Positions 44,460 through 53,508 of a DNA stretch of 64,000 nucleotides are shown here, one piece after another (within the stretch, counting starts at the first letter, position 1; every line of letters starts with the position of its first letter). A program made the position numbers and the translations under genes. A model generated the notes under the pieces. It was given only the letters and a program-made list of their open reading frames with translations. It made no database searches and was not told the origin of the DNA. Source of the DNA: an uncultured Geobacteraceae bacterium (GTDB lineage: Bacteria; Desulfobacterota; Desulfuromonadia; Geobacterales; Pseudopelobacteraceae); the NCBI GenBank assembly GCA_903939115.1, contig CAJAFV010000047.1, positions 1 through 64,000 on the forward strand, in the 5' to 3' direction.

Positions 44460-45521
44460 ATGGCACGCATAGACGCACTTTTTAATATGATGAAGGAGCA
44501 GGGGGCATCCGACCTGCATCTTTCCACCGGCAATCCGCCCATCTTTCGCCAGCATGGGGAGATGGTGCGCCTCAACTTCAAGGTCCTCGGTCATGACGAG
44601 CTGAAAACAATTCTGTTCGAAATACTCAGCGAAAAGCAGAAAGCTCACTTTGAGGAGACCAAGGATCTCGACTTTGCCTATGAAGTCCCCGGCCTGGCCC
44701 GTTTCCGGGGCAATATCATGATGCAGTACCGTGGTATTGCCGCCGTCTTCCGCATCATCCCCGCAAAGATTCTCTCTGCCGACGAACTGGGACTTCCCGA
44801 AGGGGTCCGCCGCATGACCAACTTCAAAAAGGGGCTGGTACTGGTAACCGGGCCGACCGGATCGGGCAAATCGACGACTCTCGCCGGCATGATCGACCTG
44901 ATCAACTCCACCCGGAAGGAACATATCCTGACCTTTGAGGATCCGCTGGAGTTCATCCATGAAAACAAGATGTCACTTATGAACCAGCGGCAGATCGGCG
45001 AGCATACCGAAAGCTTCGCTTCGGCACTGCGGGCGGCGCTGCGGGAAGATCCGGATGTCATTATGGTTGGTGAAATGCGCGATCTGACAACTATTCAGCT
45101 CGCCATGAGCGCCGCCGAAACCGGACATCTTGTCTTTGGCACCCTGCACACCAGCACCGCCGCCAAGACGGTGGACCGGATTATCGACGTGTTCCCGACC
45201 GACCAGCAGGAGCAGGTTCGCGCCATGCTGTCTGAATCCCTCAAGGGCGTTATCTGTCAACAGCTTCTGAAAACGGCCGAGGGGAAAGGGCGTGTTGCAG
45301 CTCTCGAAATCATGCTCGGCACCCCGGCCATCGGCAACCTTATCCGGGAAGGCAAGACCTTCCAGATCCCCTCAATTATGCAGACCGCCAAAAAGGACGG
45401 CATGCAGTTGATGGATCAGCATCTGCTCGACCTGCTGAAAACGAAAAAAGTCAACCCGGAAGAAGCGTACCGATGCGCCGTTGACAAAAAACAGTTCGAG
45501 CAATATTTAACCCCCGCGTAA
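44460..45521 (+). CDS. pilT: Type IV pilus retraction ATPase
   Basis: 353 aa from MARIDALFNMMKEQG; GGAGGGAGG precedes this ATG, so an upstream TTG is not needed. N-terminal PAS-like domain (GASDLHLSTGNPPIFR), Walker A GPTGSGKSTT, Asp box TFEDPLEFIH, GEMRD and the His box FGTLHT, and the PilT-specific C-terminal AIGNLIREGK motif. Powers pilus disassembly for twitching. Several PilT paralogues are common in Geobacter, so it may not be the main one. Follows the degenerate PilB-like gene closely. Confidence 0.95.
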   Translation: MARIDALFNMMKEQGASDLHLSTGNPPIFRQHGEMVRLNFKVLGHDELKTILFEILSEKQKAHFEETKDLDFAYEVPGLARFRGNIMMQYRGIAAVFRIIPAKILSADELGLPEGVRRMTNFKKGLVLVTGPTGSGKSTTLAGMIDLINSTRKEHILTFEDPLEFIHENKMSLMNQRQIGEHTESFASALRAALREDPDVIMVGEMRDLTTIQLAMSAAETGHLVFGTLHTSTAAKTVDRIIDVFPTDQQEQVRAMLSESLKGVICQQLLKTAEGKGRVAALEIMLGTPAIGNLIREGKTFQIPSIMQTAKKDGMQLMDQHLLDLLKTKKVNPEEAYRCAVDKKQFEQYLTPA

Positions 45522-45547
45522 ATTCAAACTAAACAGGGTGACATACC

Positions 45548-46027
45548 ATGAATTTCAATCATTTTGATGATAGCGGCCATGCGATCATGGTTGATGTCAG
45601 CGCCAAACAGCCTACTCTGCGAACCGCCATCGCTGCGGCTGAAGTGCGCCTCTCGAAGGAGCTGCTGGCGGCCATACGGTCTGGAGGCGTCGCCAAAGGT
45701 GACGTTTTGGGAGTAGCCCGCCTTGCCGGCATCATGGCCGCCAAACGGACGCCGGATCTGATTCCCCTTTCTCACCCGCTCGCCATCCACAACGTCACGG
45801 TTGATTTTGATATGAATGAAGCGGAGGGACTGATTACGGCACGCTGTACCGTACGGGCGTTCGAACGGACCGGAGTTGAAATGGAAGCCATGATCGGAGC
45901 CAGCCTGGCAGCCCTGACGATCTACGACATGTGTAAAGGGAGTGATAAATCGATTACCATCGGTGAGATCAGGCTGCTGTTCAAAGAGGGGGGCAAGAGT
46001 GGTGTGTACGAGCGGGCAGTGAACTGA
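45548..46027 (+). CDS. moaC: Cyclic pyranopterin monophosphate synthase
   Basis: 159 aa, the normal length. Begins MNFNHFDDSGHAIMVDVSAK; contains the active-site region KRTPDLIPLSHPLAI and TGVEMEAMIGASLAALTIYDMCK. Makes cPMP for molybdenum cofactor. Ribosome site GGGTGA. Followed by a terminator at 46121. Another cofactor gene of the pathway (mog/moaB) is at 58179. Confidence 0.97.
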   Translation: MNFNHFDDSGHAIMVDVSAKQPTLRTAIAAAEVRLSKELLAAIRSGGVAKGDVLGVARLAGIMAAKRTPDLIPLSHPLAIHNVTVDFDMNEAEGLITARCTVRAFERTGVEMEAMIGASLAALTIYDMCKGSDKSITIGEIRLLFKEGGKSGVYERAVN

Positions 46028-46120
46028 CTCTCTCATTACCAGGCTTGACACATCTCCGACAAAACTGGTATGGTGCCCCATTACAATTGTTGTACCGGAT
46101 AGCAGATCACGTCATCGCAA

Positions 46121-46146
46121 GCCCCGGAAAATTCCGGGGCTTTTTT
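46121..46146 (+). terminator. Terminator downstream of moaC
   Basis: Arms GCCCCGGAA (46121-46129) and TTCCGGGGC (46132-46140), six T from 46141. About 94 bases after the moaC stop. Confidence 0.85.
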
Positions 46147-46160
46147 CGTAGTACAACCTC

Positions 46161-46298
46161 AGCCTCGTTCAAAACGTTTTGAGGAGATCGAGATGCAAGG
46201 CGCACGCAAGCGAGGAAGTGAAGCGTACATGAGTACGTTGAACTTTCGAGCGAGCGGCAACGTAGCAGATCGGCCCCGCAGTAGTTTTGCACGAGGCT
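46161..46298. repeat. 138-bp inverted-repeat element with central GTAC palindrome
   Basis: Ends AGCCTCGTTCAAAAC (46161-46175) and GTTTTGCACGAGGCT (46284-46298) are inverted with one mismatch. The centre GCGTACATGAGTACGTT resembles that of the element at 30722. No gene inside. It ends 18 bases before the start of the helicase gene and contributes the region of its ribosome site's upstream context. Confidence 0.75.
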
Positions 46299-46316
46299 CT
46301 AGAAAGAAGGAGTATC

Positions 46317-47657
46317 ATGGAGTTCCAATCGTTTAATTTTCACCCCGTAATCGCAGCAAGCATCAAGGAGGTCGGCTATATCACACCGACCCCTATCCAG
46401 CAGCAGGCCATACCGACCGTTATGCTGGGACGCGATGTCATGGGCCTGGCCCAGACCGGTACAGGCAAGACTGCGGCGTTTGCGCTGCCTATCCTGAATC
46501 GCTTGATGGATGGGCCACGCGGCAAGGTACGGGCATTGGTAGTGGCCCCCACCCGCGAACTGGCTGAGCAGATCCACGAATCGTTCGTAACGCTGGGGAA
46601 ACAGACCCGCCTGAAAAGTGTCACCGTTTACGGCGGCGTCAATGTCAATCCGCAGATTCAAGCACTCAAGAACGGTGTTGAAATTGTGGTCGCCTGTCCG
46701 GGACGCCTGCTCGACCATATCGGCCAGGGAACCATCGACCTGTCACAGCTCGAAGTGCTGGTGCTGGACGAAGCGGATCAGATGTTTGATATGGGATTTC
46801 TCCCCGATATCCGCCGGATCCTCGGTCACATTCCCGCAAAGCGGCAGACGCTGCTGTTTTCGGCAACCATGCCGCCGAGCATCAACAAACTTGCTCACGA
46901 CATCCTGACCAATCCTGTCACTGTTCAGGTTGGCAATACCGCACCGCCGGTCACCGTATCCCACGCCCTCTATCCGGTGGAGCAACACCTGAAAACTGCG
47001 CTGCTGCTGGAACTGCTGAAACATACCGATACCGATTCGGTGTTAATCTTTACCCGCACCAAGCACCGTGCCAAGCGCCTCGGCGAGCAGTTGGAGAAAG
47101 CCGAATACAAAGCCGCGTCACTGCAGGGCAACCTTTCCCAGAACCGCCGTCAGGCTGCGCTGGATGGCTTCCGTGACGGTACCTACCAGATTCTTGTTGC
47201 AACCGATATTGCCGCGCGCGGTATCGATGTCAGTCAGATATCACACGTCATCAACTATGATATTCCGGACACCCCGGAAGCGTATGTGCATCGTATCGGC
47301 CGTACCGGCCGTGCGGCAAAAACCGGCGATGCCTTCACCATGGTCTGCAGCGAGGATACGATCATGGTGCGGACAATTGAGAAGAAACTGGGGACTCCAC
47401 TGGAACGACGGACGATAGACGGCTTCGACTATGCCATTCCTGCACCAAAAAAAGACGCCGAATTCGCCCGACCACCGCGCGAACCGAGACCAACCCGTAA
47501 ACCGGCCGATGCAAAGAAAAGCTCCGGACCCTCGGTCAACCCGTTCAAGCCTGACCATCCGGGGAGCAAACCTGCAGGTCGTCCGCAGCAACCCCGGCCC
47601 GGAGCGGCAGGCGGCGCACCGAAAACCGTTTTTAACAGTTCACGGCGGGGGAAATAA
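46317..47657 (+). CDS. DEAD-box RNA helicase (RhlE type)
   Basis: 446 aa from MEFQSFNFHPVIAASIKEVG, with AAGGAG before the ATG; ten upstream codons in frame belong to a repeat. Q motif PTPIQQQAIP, motif I AQTGTGKT, PTRELAEQ, LDEADQMFDMGF, SATMPP, and motif VI VHRIGRTGRAAK are all intact. C-terminal tail of about 80 residues is Pro-, Arg- and Lys-rich, as expected for RNA-binding. RhlE-like helicases act in ribosome assembly or RNA decay. Confidence 0.95.
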   Translation: MEFQSFNFHPVIAASIKEVGYITPTPIQQQAIPTVMLGRDVMGLAQTGTGKTAAFALPILNRLMDGPRGKVRALVVAPTRELAEQIHESFVTLGKQTRLKSVTVYGGVNVNPQIQALKNGVEIVVACPGRLLDHIGQGTIDLSQLEVLVLDEADQMFDMGFLPDIRRILGHIPAKRQTLLFSATMPPSINKLAHDILTNPVTVQVGNTAPPVTVSHALYPVEQHLKTALLLELLKHTDTDSVLIFTRTKHRAKRLGEQLEKAEYKAASLQGNLSQNRRQAALDGFRDGTYQILVATDIAARGIDVSQISHVINYDIPDTPEAYVHRIGRTGRAAKTGDAFTMVCSEDTIMVRTIEKKLGTPLERRTIDGFDYAIPAPKKDAEFARPPREPRPTRKPADAKKSSGPSVNPFKPDHPGSKPAGRPQQPRPGAAGGAPKTVFNSSRRGK

Positions 47658-47676
47658 CCTTCTCCCCCTCTTTTTT
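47647..47676 (+). terminator. Terminator overlapping the helicase stop codon
   Basis: Arms GGGGGA (47647-47652) and TCCCCC (47663-47668) followed by TCTTTTTT. Confidence 0.6.
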
Positions 47677-47714
47677 GGCTCAAGACGGTATCTCTCACTT
47701 ACATACCTTGACTG

Positions 47715-47827
47715 CAATAGAACGCGGATGACACGGATTGAGCGGATGGTCGCAGATTGAACTATTTTTTACTGTAATATAAATCTGCGTGAATCCGCAT
47801 AAATCAGATTTGATCCGCGTTCTATTG
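47715..47827. repeat. 113-bp inverted-repeat element (CGCGGAT family)
   Basis: Perfect 15-base ends CAATAGAACGCGGAT (47715-47729) and the inverse (47813-47827), with further partial symmetry inside (CGCAGATT and its inverse). No frame. Lies between the helicase and RluA-type genes. Confidence 0.75.
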
Positions 47828-47887
47828 CTTTTAACTTTTCCTGTCTGGTTTTGGCTTTACCGGATCAGGTAATCGAGGAAACGCTAC

Positions 47888-48769
47888 ATGGGAATAGCCA
47901 AACATCCCTCTGTCGTTACCATGCCTGAAACAGAGAAACCGTACCCTTCCATTCTCACCTTCCTCTGCCGGAGATTCCCCGCCATCCCCCGTGACACTTG
48001 GGAAACCCGTATTTTAGAAGGAAAGGTCCTTGATGAAAACCGCCGCCAGATAACGCTTGACTGCCGGTATGTTCCCTTACAGCGGCTCTTCTATTTCCGT
48101 GAAGTCTGTGCAGAGCCGTGCATTCCCTTCAGTGAGAACATCCTGTTTTGCGACAACGAAATTCTGGTTGCCTGTAAACCTCATTTTCTTCCGGTAACCC
48201 CTGGGGGGAAATATGTTGACGAATGCCTGCTGAACCGTCTGCGCCGCAGCACCGGGATTGAAGATCTGGTGCCGCTTCACCGCATTGACCGCGAAACGGC
48301 GGGGCTGGTGCTTTTTTCCGTTAACAAAAAGAGCAGGGGGTTCTACGGGACACTTTTCATGAATGGGCTCGTTGAAAAGACCTATCAGGCACTTTCAGTC
48401 TGCCTGCCGAATCAGCAGCCATCGTCATGGCGGGTTGAGAACAGAATAGAACAGGGTGAACCCAGGTTCCGGATGAAAACGGCGCCCGGCACGGCAAACA
48501 CCCTCTCCAGCATCAATCTGGTGGAGGTTAAAGAGGAGAGAGCCCGTTTTATCCTGCAGCCGCATACCGGCAAAACCCATCAACTGCGGATCCATATGAG
48601 CGGGCTCGGCTTCGGGATACTACATGACCGCTATTATCCTGAACTTGAGGACGAACGCGAAGACGACTTTGCCACGCCGCTCCAGTTGGTTGCACAGCGA
48701 CTACGCTTTACGGACCCTCTCACCGGCAGCGAAAGAGCGTTCGAATCGCAGCGGAAGCTGCTCTGGTAG
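47888..48769 (+). CDS. RluA-family pseudouridine synthase
   Basis: 293 aa. The catalytic motif is PLHRIDRETAGLVLFS with the nucleophilic Asp in HRID. C-terminal GKTHQLRIHMSGLGFGILHD is the second family motif. No S4 domain. N-terminal about 80 residues vary among members. Isomerises U to pseudouridine in rRNA or tRNA; target unknown. Start context is weak (GGAAACGCTAC before ATG). Confidence 0.92.
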   Translation: MGIAKHPSVVTMPETEKPYPSILTFLCRRFPAIPRDTWETRILEGKVLDENRRQITLDCRYVPLQRLFYFREVCAEPCIPFSENILFCDNEILVACKPHFLPVTPGGKYVDECLLNRLRRSTGIEDLVPLHRIDRETAGLVLFSVNKKSRGFYGTLFMNGLVEKTYQALSVCLPNQQPSSWRVENRIEQGEPRFRMKTAPGTANTLSSINLVEVKEERARFILQPHTGKTHQLRIHMSGLGFGILHDRYYPELEDEREDDFATPLQLVAQRLRFTDPLTGSERAFESQRKLLW

Positions 48770-48781
48770 ATATTCCGGGAT

Positions 48782-50785
48782 TCACACCCCGTAATTCCTG
48801 AAGGCCTGCTGAAGCGGCAGTGCTACCGTAAACGCAGCCCCCCGCCCCTCGCTGCTTTCAACGTGAATTTCTCCGCCATGATCTTTGACGATCCCGTAAG
48901 ATACCGCCAACCCCAAACCGGTTCCTCTCGGCTTTGTGGTAAAAAACGGTGTAAACAGCTTTTCCCGAACCGCCGCCGAAATGCCGGAACCGCTATCGCC
49001 TATCGTTACTGAGCAGCAGCGTTCATCCCGGTCAACCGCAGTTGTAACCGTCAACGTTCCTCCCGCTTCCATCGCCTGCAAACCGTTTAGAATCAGATTG
49101 GTAAATACCTGGCGCAACTGGTCGGCGTCCCCTTCAACAGGATATGCAGCCGCCTGGTAGTTCCGTTCGATATGATATGAATCCTGTGCGATTTGATGGC
49201 CGATCTGATCCAGAATATCATCCAGCAGTGCCTCGATGAAGCAGGGCTGAAGAGTCATTTTCTTCGCACGAGCGAAGGTCAGCAGATTGGAGACGATCCG
49301 TTCCACCCGGCCAACCTGCGTAATAATGGTTCCCACTTCCGACTGATCCGAATCATTCAGCCGTGACGACATCTCAAGCAGTTCAGCGTTGCCGCGGATA
49401 ATTGCCAACGGGTTGTTAATCTCGTGAGCCACACCGGATGCCAGCACCCCGATATCGGCGAGACGCTCAGCCTGGGCCAGATCCTTCTGGGTGCTCAACA
49501 GCTGCTGGCTCTTCTCCTCAAGTTGCACTGTCCGTTCCCGTACTTTCTGTTCCAACGTGCGATTGAGCGCCTGATTCTCCTCATCCCTTTCCAGCAACCG
49601 ATGCTTCATGGCATTGAATTCACCCGCCAGAGATGCGATCTCATCGTAACTGTCTACGGTGATATCGGGTAGATTTTCACCTGACGCAATCCTGCGAGCC
49701 CCCTCTTCCAGAGCTCTTACCGGACGGGCGAGATTCGTGCCGAGCCAGGCTGAAAGAGCTGCACCGATCATAGAGACGAACAGCAGCATCCCTGAGAAAA
49801 TGGCGTTTACCTGCCCGCGCAGCTGCAACAGCGGCTCTTCCGGCATCCCCACATACAGTGCGCCGACAACAGCGCCGCGCAGATCACGCAGTGGCTCATA
49901 CGCCGTAAAATAGCGGGCGTTAAGCACATACGCCCGCCCTACCCACGAGGCACCGTTAGAAATTGAGGAGAAGACCTCTTCAGACATGAGGGTTCCGACA
50001 GCCGGTTTCCCCTGATCATCCAGCACAGTAGTAACAATGCGAACATCATCAAGAAATATGGTGACATTACCCGGCGAGCGGCTATCCACCTGACTGCGCG
50101 GGAATAATACCTGGGCCATCCGTTCGACCAGACCACTGGCGCTGTTGAGCAGCAGACCGCCGTACACGACTCCCGCAACGCTGCCGTCATGTGCCATAAT
50201 CGGAGCCGCAGCAACCTGAAACAGGCCGCGCTCCTCTACTTTCTTGGTATACAAACGTGCGTGCGGCGTTGCTTTCACCGGCAGGCTCATCGCCGGAAGC
50301 AACCTCGGATTTTCACGCTCTGCCTGAACTGCAGACAACAGCAGTATGCCACTGCCCGACACCCCTTTGAGGGCATCCGAGATCAATTTTTCATCTCTAC
50401 GGGAATCACCGGAAACGGAGGGATTACCGGCCCGATAGCGGACAAAGCCGTAACGATCGACTACCGTAACGAAACTGAGTCGTTCGTTTCTGAGCATGCT
50501 CTGGAGCGACGGCATGGATGCATCGACCGCGGGGTTGGTCAGTGCGAAGACCAGTTCCGGAGACTGGCCGGTGAGGCGAATGATATCGGAGAGGCGCGAC
50601 AGGTCGGCAAGGAATATTTCGTGGGCTGAATTGAGATTGGAGGCGACACTTTGTAACGCCTGGCTGGAAAAACGGTTGGTAATTACCGAGGCTCCGATGA
50701 CCCAGCAGATGGCGATGGCGGTCATCATCGGCACCAGAGTAGCAACGGTCAGCTTGAGGCGAATTGATGTCTGGAGACGTTTCAT
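48782..50785 (-). CDS. Membrane histidine kinase, partner of the adjacent NtrC-type regulator
   Basis: 667 aa. First membrane span near 14-34, extracytoplasmic sensor to about 330 (DCACHE/CHASE-like: SFVTVVDRYGFVRYRAGNPS, GVVYGGLLLNSASG), second span IFSGMLLFVSMIGAALSAWLG, HAMP (RPVRALEEGARRIASGE), short coiled coil, HisKA with VAHEINNPLAIIRGN, and HATPase with GDSGSGIS and GTGLGLAVSYGIVKDHGG. Its ATG overlaps the stop of the regulator by four bases. As the neighbour of a sigma-54 activator facing the hydrogenase genes, it probably controls them; the stimulus is unknown. Confidence 0.93.
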   Translation of the reverse strand: MKRLQTSIRLKLTVATLVPMMTAIAICWVIGASVITNRFSSQALQSVASNLNSAHEIFLADLSRLSDIIRLTGQSPELVFALTNPAVDASMPSLQSMLRNERLSFVTVVDRYGFVRYRAGNPSVSGDSRRDEKLISDALKGVSGSGILLLSAVQAERENPRLLPAMSLPVKATPHARLYTKKVEERGLFQVAAAPIMAHDGSVAGVVYGGLLLNSASGLVERMAQVLFPRSQVDSRSPGNVTIFLDDVRIVTTVLDDQGKPAVGTLMSEEVFSSISNGASWVGRAYVLNARYFTAYEPLRDLRGAVVGALYVGMPEEPLLQLRGQVNAIFSGMLLFVSMIGAALSAWLGTNLARPVRALEEGARRIASGENLPDITVDSYDEIASLAGEFNAMKHRLLERDEENQALNRTLEQKVRERTVQLEEKSQQLLSTQKDLAQAERLADIGVLASGVAHEINNPLAIIRGNAELLEMSSRLNDSDQSEVGTIITQVGRVERIVSNLLTFARAKKMTLQPCFIEALLDDILDQIGHQIAQDSYHIERNYQAAAYPVEGDADQLRQVFTNLILNGLQAMEAGGTLTVTTAVDRDERCCSVTIGDSGSGISAAVREKLFTPFFTTKPRGTGLGLAVSYGIVKDHGGEIHVESSEGRGAAFTVALPLQQAFRNYGV

Positions 50786-52152
50786 GTGGGTTTACCGCTG
50801 CCAAGCCCATATTCAAGAATTTTGCGATCCAGTGTTTTTCGCGAAATTCCAAGTATTTCTGCAGCACGGCTTTTATGAAAGCCGGTTTCTTTCAGGATTA
50901 ACGTAATGTGCTGGCACTCGATTTGGTCCAGAGCAACGAGAGGCGCGCTGCTTACTGCAATAGAGTGGGCTTCCCGACGGGCGCCCAGCGGCAGTAATCC
51001 GATCGTGATCATGGTGCCACGGGCAAGTATGACCGCCCGCTCTATGATGTTTTCCAACTCACGCACATTGCCCGGCCAGTCGTACTGCACAAGTGCCTGT
51101 AATGCCTCTTCGTCAATGCCAAGCACCTCTTTTTTCATCCGGCGGGTGGTGGCCTTCAGGAAATGGAGGGCGAGCGCTTCGATATCATCGCGACGGTCAC
51201 GGAGAGGCGGGAGGGTGATGGAGATGACGTTGAGGCGGTAGTAAAGGTCCTCCCGGAAGCGCCCTTCCCTGACCTCCCTCATCAGGTCTTTGTTCGTGGC
51301 GGCAACGAAGCGCACATCCACCTTGCGTGTACGGGTCGAGCCGAGCACGATGAAATCCTTTTCCTGGGTAACCCGCAGGAGCTTGGCCTGCACCGCCGGG
51401 CTGACGTCACCGATCTCATCCAGGAACAGCGTGCCGCCGTCAGCCTCTTCGAGAAGTCCTTTCTGATTCATAACCGCGCCGGTAAAAGCACCGCGCACAT
51501 GCCCGAACAGCTGGCTTTCCAGCAGAGTGTCGGACAGTACGGCACAATTCAGGGAGACGAACGGCTTGCTCCGGCGCGGACTGTTGCGGTGCAGGGCGCT
51601 GGCGATCAGCTCTTTACCGGTGCCGGACTCGCCCATGACCAGAATATTGGCGTCGCTTTCGGCCACCTGAAGAGTCAGGTCATACACCTCGCGGAAAACC
51701 TTGCTGCGGAAAATTATTGAATCTGCGTTTCCGGCACCACGCTGCAGCTCATCACGGAGCAGCCGGTTCTCAGCGGCGAGGCGACGATGGTCGAGCAGGC
51801 GCTCGAGCATGCCGAGCAGCTTCTCCTTTGGAAACGGTTTGGTAATATAGTCATACGCCCCCTGCTTAATGGCGTTAATCGCATCATCGATCGTGCCATG
51901 AGCGGTCATCATGACAACGGGGATATCCGGCCAGCGCTTGCAGTGCTGGTCAAGCATCTGCAAGCCATCCAGGTCAGGCATGCGCACATCCTGTAAAATC
52001 ACATCACATGGCGTGGCGGCGGCACTCCCCAGACGCGTTAGCAGTTCAGTCCCGCTTTGAAACGTCTCAACCTGGTAGCCGGAGGCCTGCAGCAATTTGT
52101 TGAGATAGCGCAGAATTTCCGACTCGTCGTCGCAGACAAATATTGTTGGCAT
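50782..52152 (-). CDS. Sigma-54-dependent NtrC-family response regulator
   Basis: 456 aa. Receiver with VILQDVRMPDLDG (phospho-Asp near 55), AAA+ domain with GESGTGKELIASALH and the sigma-54 contact loop GAFTGA, EADGGTLFLDEIGD, and a C-terminal Fis-type helix-turn-helix (GFHKSRAAEILGISRKTLDRK). First gene of the two-component pair; translationally coupled to the kinase. Divergent from the hyb operon, whose promoter is of the sigma-54 type, so it is the most likely activator (HoxA/HupR-like role). Confidence 0.95.
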   Translation of the reverse strand: MPTIFVCDDESEILRYLNKLLQASGYQVETFQSGTELLTRLGSAAATPCDVILQDVRMPDLDGLQMLDQHCKRWPDIPVVMMTAHGTIDDAINAIKQGAYDYITKPFPKEKLLGMLERLLDHRRLAAENRLLRDELQRGAGNADSIIFRSKVFREVYDLTLQVAESDANILVMGESGTGKELIASALHRNSPRRSKPFVSLNCAVLSDTLLESQLFGHVRGAFTGAVMNQKGLLEEADGGTLFLDEIGDVSPAVQAKLLRVTQEKDFIVLGSTRTRKVDVRFVAATNKDLMREVREGRFREDLYYRLNVISITLPPLRDRRDDIEALALHFLKATTRRMKKEVLGIDEEALQALVQYDWPGNVRELENIIERAVILARGTMITIGLLPLGARREAHSIAVSSAPLVALDQIECQHITLILKETGFHKSRAAEILGISRKTLDRKILEYGLGSGKPT

Positions 52153-52322
52153 ATCGTATAGCTCCTAAATACGTGAAAGACAGCACAATGAGACAAATAG
52201 ATACAATGACGGACAAAAAGAATCAATAGTTGTTTCATCCCAGCACGCTTCCCAACCGCCCGCATAACGCCAACCCTCTTTAATAACTACACTTTCACTA
52301 AAAACACCACCTGCTGTTTATT

Positions 52323-52337
52323 TGGCACAACTGTTGC
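52323..52337 (+). promoter_or_regulatory. Sigma-54 promoter of the hydrogenase operon
   Basis: TGGCAC (52323-52328), five bases, TTGC (52334-52337): consensus -24/-12 elements with the invariant GG and GC eleven bases apart. Transcript start expected near 52349, 47 bases before the hybS ATG. Upstream half-sites ATGAGACAA (52188-52196) and TTGTTTCAT (52230-52238) are inverted and may bind the activator. Confidence 0.85.
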
Positions 52338-52395
52338 CGTATACGGCACGATTGCACATGAGCCATGTACTATAAATCAGGAAGCGGAGGATAGA

Positions 52396-53508
52396 ATGGG
52401 TAAAGAAGCGCTGTTCCCCAACGTTGGCCGTAGGGATTTCATCAAGACATGCATAACCGTCTCGGCCATGCTGGGACTGCCTATGAGCATGGTCAGCAAA
52501 GTCGCTGCCGCTGCACAAAACGCTGATAACCGCCCAACCGTTATCTGGCTGCACTTTCAGGAGTGCACCGGCTGCTCGGAATCACTGCTGCGTTCATCAC
52601 ACCCTACGCTGGCAACCCTTATCCTCGACATGATTTCCCTCGACTACCATGAGACGCTCATGGCCGGGTCCGGGCATCAGGCGGAGAAATCGCTGCACGA
52701 CTCAATGACTGCCAATAAAGGCAAGTACATTCTGGTGGTCGAAGGCGCCATTCCAACTAAAGACAACGGCATCTACTGTAAAGTGGGCGGCAAGACCGCG
52801 CTGGAATCGTTGAGAAAGGCTGCCGAGGGAGCTGCGGCAATCATTGCAATCGGAACCTGTGCCAGTTACGGCGGGATCCAGTCCGTAGGTCCCAACCCGA
52901 CCGGAGCGGTCGGTGTGCGGGACATTATCAAGGACAAGCCGATCATCAACCTCCCCGGCTGTCCGCCCAACCCCTACAACTTTCTTTCGACCGTACTCCA
53001 CTATGTAATATTCAACAAACTCCCCGCACTGGACCAGTTGGGGCGTCCCCTGTTTGCCTACGGCCGCAAAATCCATGAGCACTGCGAACGTAGGGCCCAT
53101 TTTGATGCGGGGCGCTTTGCCAAGGCGTATGGAGATCCGACCCATGCTGAAGGATACTGCCTCTACAAACTCGGCTGTAAAGGGCCGGCAACGTATGCCA
53201 ACTGTTCAGTTGTCCGTTTCAATGATGGCGTGGCCTGGCCGGTCGGCATCGGCCACCCCTGTATCGGCTGCACCGAACCGGATCTGCTCTTTAAAACCGC
53301 CATCGCCGACAAAGTCCAGATCCATGAGCCGACGCCGTTTGACAGTTATGCGCCGGTCGATCTTAAAGATAAGGGCAAAGGGCCGGATCCGCTGACTACC
53401 GGTGTTATCGGCCTGGCTGCGGGCGCCGCCATCGGAGTAGGCGTGATGATGGCAAAGAAACTCCCGGACGGCCCGGACAAGGGGGATGACCATGGCAAAA
53501 CCGAGTAG
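52396..53508 (+). CDS. hybS: [NiFe]-hydrogenase small subunit
   Basis: 370 aa. Tat signal with GRRDFIKT, then the Fe-S cluster ligands: ECTGCSES, GTCASYGG, GCPPNP, HCERRAHFD, YCLYKLGCKG and CIGCTEP. A C-terminal hydrophobic anchor (GVIGLAAGAAIGVGVMMAKK) tethers it to the membrane. Exported with the large subunit; passes electrons to HybA/HybB. Ribosome site GGAGG. Its 3' end overlaps hybA. Confidence 0.95.
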   Translation: MGKEALFPNVGRRDFIKTCITVSAMLGLPMSMVSKVAAAAQNADNRPTVIWLHFQECTGCSESLLRSSHPTLATLILDMISLDYHETLMAGSGHQAEKSLHDSMTANKGKYILVVEGAIPTKDNGIYCKVGGKTALESLRKAAEGAAAIIAIGTCASYGGIQSVGPNPTGAVGVRDIIKDKPIINLPGCPPNPYNFLSTVLHYVIFNKLPALDQLGRPLFAYGRKIHEHCERRAHFDAGRFAKAYGDPTHAEGYCLYKLGCKGPATYANCSVVRFNDGVAWPVGIGHPCIGCTEPDLLFKTAIADKVQIHEPTPFDSYAPVDLKDKGKGPDPLTTGVIGLAAGAAIGVGVMMAKKLPDGPDKGDDHGKTE

